Shown piece after piece: positions 43,897-52,722 of a stretch of 64,000 bases of DNA. Source of the stretch: an uncultured Pelagibacteraceae bacterium (lineage in GTDB: Bacteria; Pseudomonadota; Alphaproteobacteria; Pelagibacterales; Pelagibacteraceae); NCBI GenBank assembly GCA_902578775.1, contig CACHEF010000001.1, positions 124,001-188,000 on the forward strand. Reading direction: 5' to 3'. The notes beneath the pieces are model-generated. The model was not told where the DNA came from. It was given only the letters and a program-made list of their open reading frames with translations, and did no database searches. Position 1 is the first letter of the stretch, and the number at the start of each line of letters is the position of its first letter. The translations under genes were made by a program, and so were the position numbers.

Positions 43897-44059
43897 TTAT
43901 CTTCTTAAGCTCAATATTATTTGAATTAATTACTTTTTTTCCCACATTTTGAAAATTTACAGTTATCTTTTCCTTAATAATTGATTGAACTTGACCAATA
44001 CCCCATTCTTTCGCAGATGGATTGTAAACTTTGTCGCCTGGTTCAAATTCAAATATCAT
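43883..44059 (-). CDS. DUF3553 small protein
   Basis: A complete 58-aa ORF reads [20 protein letters not shown], with [19 protein letters not shown] and a final IELKKI. This is the DUF3553 pattern, a small SH3-like beta-barrel also found at the end of UvrD-type helicases. Its 3' end overlaps the cysQ start by 14 bases, so the two are coupled. The short length and the overlap make it easy to miss. The function is unknown, with a nucleic-acid contact role possible. Confidence 0.78.
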   Translation of the reverse strand: MIFEFEPGDKVYNPSAKEWGIGQVQSIIKEKITVNFQNVGKKVINSNNIELKKINDRS

Positions 44060-44099
44060 TTATTTAACTTATATTAGAAATAAGTATAAATACCAAATA

Positions 44100-45218
44100 A
44101 TGAACACTCAATTAAACTCTATTGGACTAGCAAAAAAACCATCAGAAACAACAGTGGTTGTCGCTATGTCTGGTGGTGTCGACTCATCTACTGTCGCAGG
44201 AATGATGAAAAGAGAAGGGTATAAAGTAATTGGAATTACTTTAAAACTTTATGATAATAATAAAGAAACCAGTTCCTCAAAACAATGTTGCTCAGGTCAA
44301 GATATAATGGATGCAAAAAGGGTTGCAAATAAATTAGGGATTGAACATAAAATTTTGTATTATCAAAATAAATTTAAACAAGGTGTGATAGATAACTTTG
44401 TAGATAGCTATTTAAATGGAGAAACTCCAATTCCTTGCGTTCAATGTAATCAAACTGTAAAATTTAAAGACTTATTTGAAGTTTCAAAAGAATTGAAAGC
44501 AGATGCTTTAATAACTGGACATTATGTTAAAAGTATTACCAATGGAAATGAAACCAATATGTACCGTGCAATAGATGAAAATAGAGATCAAAGTTATTTT
44601 TTATTTAATACAACTAGACAGCAACTTAATTATCTAAGGTTTCCATTAGGGGGAATGTTAAAAGAGGATACTAGGTTAATTGCTAAAGAATTAGATCTTA
44701 ATGTTGCTGATAAACCAGACAGCCAAGATATATGCTTTGTACCTAGTGGTGATTATGCATCTGTAATAAGAAAGTTCAAGCCAAATTCTATAAAAAAAGG
44801 GAATATAAAAAATCTTAAAGGAAAAGTAATTGGAGTCCATGACGGAATTATAAATTTTACAATTGGTCAGAGAAAAGGAATTAAAATTTCAAGCTCTGAC
44901 CCACTATATGTGCTAGAAATTAATGCGAAAAAAAATGAAATTATAGTTGGACCGAGAGAAAATCTTGGGAAGAAAAATATCAATATCAATAACTTAAATT
45001 TATTAGTAGATAAAGATCAACTTTCAAATGGAATTTTTGTAAAGGTGAGATCCACTGGCAAGTTATTAGAAGCTAAAGTAAATTTAAAAAAAAATAATTC
45101 TGCTGAAATCAATCTTGAAAAGTTAGAGGATGGTATTTCCCCAGGTCAAGCATGTGTTTTTTATGATCTTGATAAACAAGGTTATAAAGTTCTGGGTGGT
45201 GGTTGGATAGTCAATTAG
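44100..45218 (+). CDS. mnmA: tRNA-specific 2-thiouridylase
   Basis: The protein is about 372 aa with the PP-loop SGGVDSS at residues 24-30, a first catalytic Cys116 in [10 protein letters not shown] and a second Cys212 in QDICFVPSG. It thiolates U34 of tRNA for Lys, Glu and Gln. The start at 44100 ([10 protein letters not shown]) is chosen; an earlier in-frame start at 44031 would overlap the divergent DUF3553 gene. The stop overlaps the convergent membrane gene by 8 bases. Confidence 0.94.
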   Translation: MNTQLNSIGLAKKPSETTVVVAMSGGVDSSTVAGMMKREGYKVIGITLKLYDNNKETSSSKQCCSGQDIMDAKRVANKLGIEHKILYYQNKFKQGVIDNFVDSYLNGETPIPCVQCNQTVKFKDLFEVSKELKADALITGHYVKSITNGNETNMYRAIDENRDQSYFLFNTTRQQLNYLRFPLGGMLKEDTRLIAKELDLNVADKPDSQDICFVPSGDYASVIRKFKPNSIKKGNIKNLKGKVIGVHDGIINFTIGQRKGIKISSSDPLYVLEINAKKNEIIVGPRENLGKKNININNLNLLVDKDQLSNGIFVKVRSTGKLLEAKVNLKKNNSAEINLEKLEDGISPGQACVFYDLDKQGYKVLGGGWIVN

Positions 45219-45921
45219 TTTTTTTCCACATGAAAAAAGTTAAAAGATAAAAAGTTATAACTCCTATAAAATAATTCCATTCTAATCCATGTTTAAAAAA
45301 TTTTAAGTTAAATCCTAAAAAATTATCTCCTGGCAAGCTGATAATAGGGATACTGATTAATGCAACTAAGATTAAAATACTTACTAAACATAATTTTAAT
45401 GTTAAAAAAGTTTTATTTATATACTCTGAAAGTTTATTTTTTAGTGAATATAAAGTTGCAACTAAATATGCCTGAGCAACAATTTCAAATATTATAAACA
45501 TTAGCATTATTACACGTCTAAATAATTTATAATATTCATTGTCAAATTTAATACCTAAAAATATTGAATGGACTGTCAAGGCAATAGCTGAGGCTATACC
45601 AAAATATATAATTTTATTAATATTTTTATGGTTATTGTTAAAAAATAAAATAATTCTTTTATTAAATAACCAATATTTAACTAGAAGAAATGATGTTAAA
45701 AACATAGCAGGTTTGAAAATCAGCCAAGATGGATATGGTCTTGCTGTTCTACTAATTGAAGCTCCACCATCAAAATATGGAATTGTATGGTGTATTATAT
45801 CTTCGTTATTTGGAAATAATCCGTGAAATTGGGTGATTAATATTAAGCAAGTGTTAACTGCTATAAATGGTACAACAAAGATCCATATACTGATGGATTT
45901 AACCTTATTGATTTGCTCCAT
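45211..45921 (-). CDS. Polytopic membrane protein, possibly Frag1/DRAM-like
   Basis: The 236-aa protein has six hydrophobic helices. The segment [20 protein letters not shown] after helix 1 vaguely resembles Frag1/DRAM/Sfk1-type proteins. The match is weak. It lies 4 bases downstream of a 27-aa basic ORF and is probably transcribed with it. The function is unknown. Confidence 0.5.
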   Translation of the reverse strand: MEQINKVKSISIWIFVVPFIAVNTCLILITQFHGLFPNNEDIIHHTIPYFDGGASISRTARPYPSWLIFKPAMFLTSFLLVKYWLFNKRIILFFNNNHKNINKIIYFGIASAIALTVHSIFLGIKFDNEYYKLFRRVIMLMFIIFEIVAQAYLVATLYSLKNKLSEYINKTFLTLKLCLVSILILVALISIPIISLPGDNFLGFNLKFFKHGLEWNYFIGVITFYLLTFFMWKKTN

Positions 45922-45925
45922 GAAA

Positions 45926-46009
45926 CTATTTTTTCTTATTTTTTCTCTTAGCTCTTCTTTTTTTAGAACCTTGTTTTCTTCGGCCTCTATGTTTTTTTGG
46001 GTAACCCAT
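45926..46009 (-). CDS. 27-aa Lys/Arg-rich peptide
   Basis: The short ORF starts MGYPKKHRGRRKQGSKKRR and is more than half Lys and Arg, with no acidic residue. It has a strong ribosome-binding site (AAGGA, 6 bases before the ATG at 46009). It ends 4 bases before the next start. The composition resembles very small ribosomal proteins (such as the Thx type) or nucleic-acid binding peptides, but there is no firm sequence match. The strong start signal argues against chance. Confidence 0.6.
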   Translation of the reverse strand: MGYPKKHRGRRKQGSKKRRAKRKNKKK

Positions 46010-46085
46010 TTTTTCCTTACGTTATAATTTAATTGAAATTATCTGCGGGATATAGCATTGTCCTAGAGAGTTATCAAATTTTTTT

Positions 46086-47261
46086 ATGTCAAATTCTTTT
46101 AAAACCTTTCTAAAACATACAGCAAAGGATTTTCATAATCATTCAGTAAATCCTCCAGTTGTTAGAGCCTCTACTATTATTTTTAAATCAATGAACGATA
46201 TTAGAAGAACACAAGCTAAAAACAAAAGAGATCCATTAGGGGGACATTTTGACTATGGACGTCAGGGCACTTCCACAACACATATTTTATCAAAAATTTT
46301 AACAAGATTAGAAGAGTCTTACCACGTATTTTTAACACCTACTGGTTTTGGTGCTGTTTTTTTGGCAATATTTAGCTTGGTAAGACCAGGAGATGAAATA
46401 TTAACAGCTGATCCAGTTTATAATCCTACTAGAATGCTAACTCAAGATTATTTAAAAGAATTCGGGATCAAGACTATTTTCTATAATCCTCATGACTTAA
46501 ATTCAATTAAAAAAAATATAACAAAAAAAACAAAACTTATTTTTGTTGAAAATCCAGGAAGTAATACTTTTGAATTTCAAGATTTATCTAAAATTATCAG
46601 TATTGCAAAAAAAAATAAAATTTTGACAGCAATTGATAACACATGGGCAACTCCATACTTTTTTAAACCTATAAAGTTAGGGTTTGATATGGCTATTGTT
46701 TCAGCTACCAAATATTATTCAGGTCACTCTGATGTAATGGGAGGAAGTTTAGCTGTTAATAAAAAAGTTTTTAAACAAATTGAAAAAGCTCAAAAGATTA
46801 CAGGTTTAAGATTAGGTCCAGATGATGCATATTTAATTACAAGAGGCTTAAGAACATTGGATGTGAGGTTGGATAAACATCAAGAAAACGCAAAAAAAGT
46901 TGCAGCCTTTTTATCAAAAAATAAAAAATTAAAACTTTTGTATCCATACAAAAAGGGGTCGATTGATTATAAAATGTGGAAAAAATATTACTCAGGAGCC
47001 TCTGGTTTAATGGGCTTAAAAATAAAATCTAAAAACAAAAAATCAGTAATCAAATTTGTCAATTCGTTAAAATTATTTGGTTATGGATATAGTTGGGGTG
47101 GATTTGAAAGCCTGGCTTTACATCAAGGAAAATCAGAAAGAGGAAATAGAAAATTTTTAAATTTAAACAAAGATGAAAGGTTAGTTAGGTTGCACATAGG
47201 CCTTGAAGATCCAAATGACTTAATTGCAGATATTAAACAAGCATTAAGACATTTAAAATGA
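46086..47261 (+). CDS. metC: Cystathionine beta-lyase (PLP-dependent)
   Basis: The 391-aa protein is a Cys/Met-metabolism PLP enzyme with the Schiff-base Lys209 in SATKYYSGHSDVMGG, YGRQGTSTTHILSKIL near the N-terminus and WATPYFFKPIKLG. The pattern fits the alphaproteobacterial cystathionine beta-lyase, which makes homocysteine, ammonia and pyruvate. Other gamma/beta-lyases of the family are possible. The stop overlaps the MFS start (ATGA). Confidence 0.85.
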   Translation: MSNSFKTFLKHTAKDFHNHSVNPPVVRASTIIFKSMNDIRRTQAKNKRDPLGGHFDYGRQGTSTTHILSKILTRLEESYHVFLTPTGFGAVFLAIFSLVRPGDEILTADPVYNPTRMLTQDYLKEFGIKTIFYNPHDLNSIKKNITKKTKLIFVENPGSNTFEFQDLSKIISIAKKNKILTAIDNTWATPYFFKPIKLGFDMAIVSATKYYSGHSDVMGGSLAVNKKVFKQIEKAQKITGLRLGPDDAYLITRGLRTLDVRLDKHQENAKKVAAFLSKNKKLKLLYPYKKGSIDYKMWKKYYSGASGLMGLKIKSKNKKSVIKFVNSLKLFGYGYSWGGFESLALHQGKSERGNRKFLNLNKDERLVRLHIGLEDPNDLIADIKQALRHLK

Positions 47262-48478
47262 CTTCAGAAAATTTCTTTAAATCTAAAAGAGCAATTATAA
47301 CTTTAATTGCTGCTTGTTTTGTTGTTTTAATTTCTCTTGGAGTGAGACAAGTTTTTGGTTTATTTTTTATAGATTTTAATGAGAGTTTAAAAATTAGTAA
47401 TACAGCATTTGGTTTTGCTATAGGTATTCAAATGTTAATGTGGGGCATCACAGGTCCAATTTTTGGAGCTGTTGCAGACCGGTATGGGGGACATATAGCT
47501 ATAATTTCTGCTTTTATATTTTATACTCTTGGAATTTACTTTTTATATACTGGTCCAAATACTGGTATATTTTTTCAAATTCATATGGGCCTATTAATAG
47601 GAATTGGGCTTGGTGGAACTGCCATAAGTATTCCAATGTCAGTCGTTGGTAAGCATTTTCCTTTATCAACAAGAACTATTGCGATGAGCTTTGTAACAGC
47701 GGTTGGATCATTCGGATATTTTCTTTCTCCAATTTTTACAAATTATTCTTTAACGCAATTTGGTTGGAATTATACATTATTTATTTTTATATTATTTTTA
47801 TTAACAGGTTTAATATCCGCTTATTTTGTTAGATCTCCGTCTAAAACTGAAAGTATAGAACAAATTTCAGATCAAACATTTAAGGAAGCTCTCTCTGAAG
47901 CTTTTAAAACAAAAAGTTATATTTTGTTAGTATCTGGTTTTTTTGTTTGCGGATTTCATATTACTTTGGTTGGAACTCATGTACCAAAATATGTTTTAGA
48001 TAGAGGTCTTGAGGATTGGACCGCAGCTGCAATTCTTTCACTTATTGGTTTATTTAACATTTTTGGATCATTACTAAGTGGATATCTTTCAGCTAAAATG
48101 AGCAAAAAAATTATTCTTAGTGGAATTTATTTTTTGAGAGGCATTTCAATTATTTTTTTTATATTTACTCCTGCTAGCAACTTGAGTGCATTTTTATTTG
48201 GAGCTAGTTTTGGTTTCTTATGGTTATCAACCGTTCCAGCCACAAGTGGAATAGTTGCCCATTTATTTGGAACAAAATATCTTGGTCTTTTATATGGAAT
48301 CGTATTTTTAAGTCATCAAATTGGCTCTTTTTTTGGTGCATATTTAGGAGGTTTATTTCATGATCTTTATGGTTCTTATGATTATGCGTGGTATTTAGCA
48401 ATTGCATTATCAGTTTTTGCAGCAATAATTCATTTACCAATAAAAGAGGAACCAGTTTTAAGATTAAAAACAGAATAA
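47258..48478 (+). CDS. MFS transporter
   Basis: The 406-aa protein has 12 hydrophobic helices and the MFS loop GAVADRYGGH between helices 2 and 3. It looks like the oxalate/monocarboxylate (OFA-like) side of the family (GVRQVFGLFFIDF). It overlaps metC by 4 bases and precedes pabB by one base. Co-transcription with amino acid and folate genes does not reveal the substrate. Confidence 0.84.
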   Translation: MTSENFFKSKRAIITLIAACFVVLISLGVRQVFGLFFIDFNESLKISNTAFGFAIGIQMLMWGITGPIFGAVADRYGGHIAIISAFIFYTLGIYFLYTGPNTGIFFQIHMGLLIGIGLGGTAISIPMSVVGKHFPLSTRTIAMSFVTAVGSFGYFLSPIFTNYSLTQFGWNYTLFIFILFLLTGLISAYFVRSPSKTESIEQISDQTFKEALSEAFKTKSYILLVSGFFVCGFHITLVGTHVPKYVLDRGLEDWTAAAILSLIGLFNIFGSLLSGYLSAKMSKKIILSGIYFLRGISIIFFIFTPASNLSAFLFGASFGFLWLSTVPATSGIVAHLFGTKYLGLLYGIVFLSHQIGSFFGAYLGGLFHDLYGSYDYAWYLAIALSVFAAIIHLPIKEEPVLRLKTE

Positions 48479-48479
48479 T

Positions 48480-49631
48480 TTGAATATATTAAATAAATTA
48501 ACAGAGATACATCATTCAGGAAAATCCTACATTATTTATAAATCAAAAAAAGGATTCAATCTTTATACCAATTTTTCAAAAAAAATTATTTTAAATAATA
48601 AAAATATTAAAAGTTTTTTAACAAAAAAAAATAAAAAGAAATCAAAAGATACTGATCTTTTTATTGGTTTCTTTGGATATGAGTTATTGAATAATCTGAT
48701 TAATGTTAAAGTCCCAAAACAGAAGAATTTAAATTTTCCCAAGGGTATTTTCTATAAACCAGAAAAAAAGATTAAACTAAGTAACAAGTTAAATTATGAT
48801 TTTAAAAATTTAGAATCAGGTAATTTTAAAATAAATATTAATAGAAAAAATTATACAAAAATATTCAATAAATTTAAGAAAAAGATAAAAAGTGGTGAGA
48901 CATACCAAATTAAAATTTGCACTAAATATAAAACGAAGTCGAAAATTAATCCGTTAGATTTTTTTTCGAGGTTATCAAATACTAACCTAGCTCCCGAGGC
49001 TTTTATGATTAAAGATCATAATTATTCAATAATTAGCTGTTCCCCGGAAACTTTAATTACAAAAAAGGGGAGTGATATATCCACAAAACCAATAGCTGGA
49101 ACTGTAAAAAAAACAAAGCATTTGAATAAAATAAAAGCATTAAATTATTTTAGAAAAAATTTAAAAGAAACCAAAGAGCACAATATGATTGTTGATATGG
49201 AAAGAAATGATTTATCAAGAATTTGTAAAGTGGGCACTGTTAAACTATCTAAACAAAAAATTGTAGAGGAATATAAAGACCTTTTTCATTATGTTAGCCT
49301 TATCAAGGGAAAATTAAAAAAAAATACAAATAATTTAGAAATAATTAAAGCAATGATGCCAGGTGGTTCAGTTATTGGGTGTCCAAAGATCAATACGCTT
49401 AATCTTTTAAATAATCAGGAAAAAGAAAATAGGAATATTTATACAGGTAGTTTTGGTTACATCAAATTCAATGGTGATATGAGATTCAACATAATTATAC
49501 GTTCAATTTTAAATTTTAAAAATATATCAGAAATTTCAGTTGCTTCAGGTGTTGTCGTTGATAGTAATGCCAATCATGAATTTAATGAAAATTTTCTTAA
49601 AGCTAAAGCGTTAATAGATTTATTTAAATGA
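48480..49631 (+). CDS. pabB: Aminodeoxychorismate synthase component I
   Basis: The 383-aa protein is a chorismate-binding enzyme with SGETYQIKICTKYKTK, KPIAGTVKKTK, DMERNDLSRICKVGTV and MPGGSVIGCPKINTL. In the order pabB-pabA-pabC it makes 4-amino-4-deoxychorismate for folate. The start is a TTG at 48480, one base after the MFS stop; the frame has no better start nearby. Anthranilate synthase (TrpE) is the alternative, but the pabC gene downstream supports PabB. Confidence 0.85.
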   Translation: MNILNKLTEIHHSGKSYIIYKSKKGFNLYTNFSKKIILNNKNIKSFLTKKNKKKSKDTDLFIGFFGYELLNNLINVKVPKQKNLNFPKGIFYKPEKKIKLSNKLNYDFKNLESGNFKININRKNYTKIFNKFKKKIKSGETYQIKICTKYKTKSKINPLDFFSRLSNTNLAPEAFMIKDHNYSIISCSPETLITKKGSDISTKPIAGTVKKTKHLNKIKALNYFRKNLKETKEHNMIVDMERNDLSRICKVGTVKLSKQKIVEEYKDLFHYVSLIKGKLKKNTNNLEIIKAMMPGGSVIGCPKINTLNLLNNQEKENRNIYTGSFGYIKFNGDMRFNIIIRSILNFKNISEISVASGVVVDSNANHEFNENFLKAKALIDLFK

Positions 49632-50185
49632 TTTATGTAATTGATCATAATGACTCCTTTACTCATAATGTAGTTCATCAATTTGCTTTGTTTGATAAAG
49701 TTGAGTACGATAACTATGATAAAATTAGCGAAAATAAAATTAAGCAAGCATCTTCAATAATTTTTTCACCCGGTCCAGGTAATCCAAAAAATTATCCAAT
49801 CACTTCAAAAATTTATAAAAAATATAAAGGTAAAAAGAAAATCATAGGAATTTGTTTAGGATTTCAACATATTCTATTTTGTGAAGGTGCAAAAATTGTT
49901 GAACAAAAAAAAATTTATCATGGATTTCAATCAAATATAAAAGTAATCACTAATAAATCTTTATTCAAAAAAGGAAAAATATTTAAAGTTGGCAGGTACC
50001 ATTCTTTAAAATTAAAAGAACCTTTCAAATCCAATAATTTTGAGATAACTATGAGATGTTTAAATTCAAAAGTTGCAATGGCATTTGAAAATAAAAAGGA
50101 AAAAATTTATGGATTTCAATTTCACCCAGAATCTTTTTTAACTATCAATGGCAACCTACTTATTAAAAAAATCTTATCAGCTTAA
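49628..50185 (+). CDS. pabA: Aminodeoxychorismate synthase component II (glutamine amidotransferase)
   Basis: The 185-aa protein has the nucleophile Cys76 in GICLGFQHI, the SPGPGNP loop and the FQFHPES histidine. It hydrolyses glutamine to provide ammonia for PabB. It starts 4 bases within the end of pabB. Its 3' end overlaps pabC by 38 bases in another frame. Confidence 0.87.
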   Translation: MIYVIDHNDSFTHNVVHQFALFDKVEYDNYDKISENKIKQASSIIFSPGPGNPKNYPITSKIYKKYKGKKKIIGICLGFQHILFCEGAKIVEQKKIYHGFQSNIKVITNKSLFKKGKIFKVGRYHSLKLKEPFKSNNFEITMRCLNSKVAMAFENKKEKIYGFQFHPESFLTINGNLLIKKILSA

Positions 50186-50921
50186 AGACTTAAAACAGAT
50201 AGAATTCCAAGATCTTTGGGGGGATCATGGAATTTTTACAACGATGTGGATTTTTGGCAAACCAGCGAAAATTTTATTCTTTGATAATCATTTAAAAAAC
50301 TTAATTTCATCACTAAAAAAATACCAAATCAAAAAGAAATCTTTAAAGTCAGATATTCTAAAAATAATAAATAAAAATTTATCCAAAAAAAGGAAATATA
50401 ATCATCTATTGAGAATTGCTATAAATAAGAAAATTATTTCAATATCTTTAAGAAAAAGGGTTAAACCGAAATTAAATTTTAATTTGAGGTTAGTAAAATT
50501 AAAAAGAGAAAAACCAGAATTTAAAAATTTAAAATACAAAAAGATCTTATCTTATTTATCTAAAATGGATAACTCACAATCAGATATTGCATTGGTATCC
50601 AATAAGAAATTATTAGAAACTGGAACTTCAAATTTATTATTTATCAAAGATCAAAAATTTTTTACACCTAAAAAGGATTATTATGAGGGAAATACTTATA
50701 AATTTTTTAAAACAAAAATAAGAAAGATAATTAAAAAAGATATTTTGCTTAAAGAGATAAAAGATTATGATGAAATATTATTAATAGGTTCTGGGAAAGG
50801 CGTTACTTCAGTAAAAACTATAAATGAGCTTAAATGGAAAAGAAAAAATCTAATAAAATTTAAGTTGCTATCAAAACAATATGACGCTGTTATAAAAAAA
50901 TGCAATTCTTATAGATTTTAA
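50148..50921 (+). CDS. pabC: Aminodeoxychorismate lyase-like class IV aminotransferase
   Basis: The 257-aa protein has the class IV aminotransferase features LLRIAINKKIIS and, near the end, LLETGTSNLLFIKDQKFFTP, where a conserved Glu-x-x-x-x-Asn block lies. The PLP lysine is likely in the middle lysine-rich part. In operon with pabBA it would release p-aminobenzoate. The 38-base overlap with pabA is long, but there is no later ATG before the conserved part. Confidence 0.78.
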   Translation: MATYLLKKSYQLKDLKQIEFQDLWGDHGIFTTMWIFGKPAKILFFDNHLKNLISSLKKYQIKKKSLKSDILKIINKNLSKKRKYNHLLRIAINKKIISISLRKRVKPKLNFNLRLVKLKREKPEFKNLKYKKILSYLSKMDNSQSDIALVSNKKLLETGTSNLLFIKDQKFFTPKKDYYEGNTYKFFKTKIRKIIKKDILLKEIKDYDEILLIGSGKGVTSVKTINELKWKRKNLIKFKLLSKQYDAVIKKCNSYRF

Positions 50922-50924
50922 AAC

Positions 50925-51323
50925 ATGAAAGATCCAAACAATCCTTGTTTATTTTGTAATGTTAAAAAAAGCGGATGTGCTCATGAAAATGATTTGGCAT
51001 ATGCAAGTTATGATTCATACCCAGTTTCAGAACATCATTGTTTGATTATACCTAAAAGACACATAAAAGATTATTTTGATTTATCTAATGATGAATTGGT
51101 TGCCTGTAATGAACTTTTAAAAATTGTAAAAAAAGAAATAACCAATAAAGATCCGTTAGTTAAAGGATTTAATCTAGGCACAAATATAGGAATCGTATCT
51201 GGTCAATCTATTTTACATTGTCATTTTCATCTGATTCCCCGAAGAGAAGGAGATGTAGATAATCCTCAGGGTGGAGTACGGTCAGTCATTCCAAGCAAAC
51301 AATATTATAAAAGAAATAATTAG
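50925..51323 (+). CDS. HIT-family (histidine triad) protein
   Basis: The 132-aa protein has the histidine triad SILHCHFHLIPR, with His98, His100 and His102, and a CLFC pair near the start that could bind zinc. The Gly-rich NLGTNIG segment completes the fold. It hydrolyses nucleotide-alpha-phosphate bonds, for example in ApnA or AMP-NH2. It follows pabC by 3 bases. Confidence 0.88.
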   Translation: MKDPNNPCLFCNVKKSGCAHENDLAYASYDSYPVSEHHCLIIPKRHIKDYFDLSNDELVACNELLKIVKKEITNKDPLVKGFNLGTNIGIVSGQSILHCHFHLIPRREGDVDNPQGGVRSVIPSKQYYKRNN

Positions 51324-51341
51324 CCTATTATTAAAGACAAA

Positions 51342-51376
51342 TTGACCCTAGTTTGAGGTTGAACTATAAATTCAAC
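51342..51376 (+). promoter_or_regulatory. Promoter with overlapping hairpin upstream of aprM
   Basis: TTGACC (51342-51347) and TATAAA (51365-51370) are spaced by 17 bases, a good sigma-70 promoter. GTTGAA (51358-51363) and TTCAAC (51371-51376) form an inverted repeat around the -10 element, which could be an operator. The aprM start is 48 bases beyond the repeat and has an AAAGGCGG ribosome-binding site. Confidence 0.65.
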
Positions 51377-51423
51377 TATATATAAAACTTTAATACTAAT
51401 TCAAAATTTAACGAAAGGCGGAA

Positions 51424-52218
51424 ATGTTAAACAATAATCCATTTTCAATTTTATCAGAAACCATTTCTCCATTTGCAATGCAATCTTTTATCATTGCAAT
51501 GGTTTTGTTAATTGTAATTGGAACTATCATTCAAATGATACATCACAAAAATTTGACTTATTTTTTTAACAACGCAAAGAAAGCAAAGCTGTCAGCAACA
51601 AAAAAATTAGGTGTAGGAGAAAAGGTTTCTGTCATTGCTAAAACAACAGTTGTTGATATTGGCACAACCTCTGAATTAGGTTTTGGTAAAAGAAGACTTG
51701 CCCATGTTCTAGGAATGTATGGCACAATTTTATTTTGGATATCTTCAGCTATTTTAGTTTTTTGTTACACAGGTGTTGATAAACCAAGTTCTCAAACTTG
51801 GTCGGTGATTTGGCATGCAGGAGCAATATTAACATGTTTGGGAGGATATTGGTTTTGGTTTTTTCTTAGAGTTGATGTTTCAGCAGAAGCCCATCCTTGG
51901 TACAGAATTATTAAAGCCGATTTATTTGTTTTAGCATTGCTTGCATGTTCAACTTTTGGGTTAGCTTGGTCATATACTCAATTTAATGGCCAAACAAGTT
52001 TATCTTATTTGTTTTTAACTCTATTTGTTGCATCTAATTTGATTTTATTTGGGGGCGTTTATTGGTCTAAATTTGCTCACATGTTTTATAAACCTGGAGC
52101 AGCTATTCAAAAAAATTTAGCTGAAGCCGATGGATCTAGGGATAATTTACCTCCACCAGCTGATGCCCCGGAACAATTTGGCCTGGGTATAAAAAGAGAA
52201 GAGCCAAAACATTATTAA
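51424..52218 (+). CDS. aprM: AprM, membrane anchor of the APS reductase
   Basis: The 264-aa protein has about six hydrophobic helices and no haem-binding His pairs that are obvious, with a cytoplasmic proline-rich tail (NLPPPADAPEQ). Its location directly before aprB-aprA matches the aprM-aprB-aprA order described for SAR11 and some sulfur oxidisers. There AprM is thought to take electrons to or from the quinone pool. The call is from context and size; the family is not otherwise well marked. Confidence 0.82.
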   Translation: MLNNNPFSILSETISPFAMQSFIIAMVLLIVIGTIIQMIHHKNLTYFFNNAKKAKLSATKKLGVGEKVSVIAKTTVVDIGTTSELGFGKRRLAHVLGMYGTILFWISSAILVFCYTGVDKPSSQTWSVIWHAGAILTCLGGYWFWFFLRVDVSAEAHPWYRIIKADLFVLALLACSTFGLAWSYTQFNGQTSLSYLFLTLFVASNLILFGGVYWSKFAHMFYKPGAAIQKNLAEADGSRDNLPPPADAPEQFGLGIKREEPKHY

Positions 52219-52251
52219 TATGTTAATAGAAAAAGGAAATAAATAAAAATT

Positions 52252-52722
52252 ATGTCAACTTTTGTATACATGACAAGATGTGATGGTTGTGGTCATTGCG
52301 TGGATATATGTCCTTCAGACATCATGCACATTGATGAAAATATCAGAAGAGCAAAAAATATTGAACCAAACTTTTGTTGGGAATGTTATTCGTGTGTTAA
52401 AGCATGTCCTAATCATGCAATTGATGTAAGAGGGTATGCCGATTTTGCTCCGATGGGTCACAGCGTTAGAGTAAGAAGAGAAGAAGAAAAAGGAACTATC
52501 TCTTGGAAAATTAAATTTAGAAACGGAACAGAAAAAAACTTCGTTTCACCTATAACAACAAAACCTTGGGGAAAATTTATTCCTAAACTTGCTGAAGGTG
52601 ATACTCCTAACCAAGGAGAAATTAATTCACAAAGATTATATAGTGAGCCAGAAGGATTAAATACCAACAAAGAATTACCATCGGTTCCAAAAGAGTCTTT
52701 TAAAAAAGGTGTTTATTATTAA
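52252..52722 (+). CDS. aprB: Adenylylsulfate reductase, beta subunit
   Basis: The 156-aa protein carries two 4Fe-4S motifs, CDGCGHCVDICP (Cys10, 13, 16, 20) and CWECYSCVKACP (Cys42, 45, 48, 52), followed by the beta-strand part of AprB. It transfers electrons between AprA and the membrane partner. It starts 33 bases after aprM, and its stop overlaps the aprA start by one base. Confidence 0.95.
   Translation: MSTFVYMTRCDGCGHCVDICPSDIMHIDENIRRAKNIEPNFCWECYSCVKACPNHAIDVRGYADFAPMGHSVRVRREEEKGTISWKIKFRNGTEKNFVSPITTKPWGKFIPKLAEGDTPNQGEINSQRLYSEPEGLNTNKELPSVPKESFKKGVYY

Noticed and set aside
50148..50185. Frameshift fusing pabA and pabC
   Set aside because: Both proteins have complete domains with their own motifs. 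The 38-base overlap is in different frames and looks like natural gene overlap.
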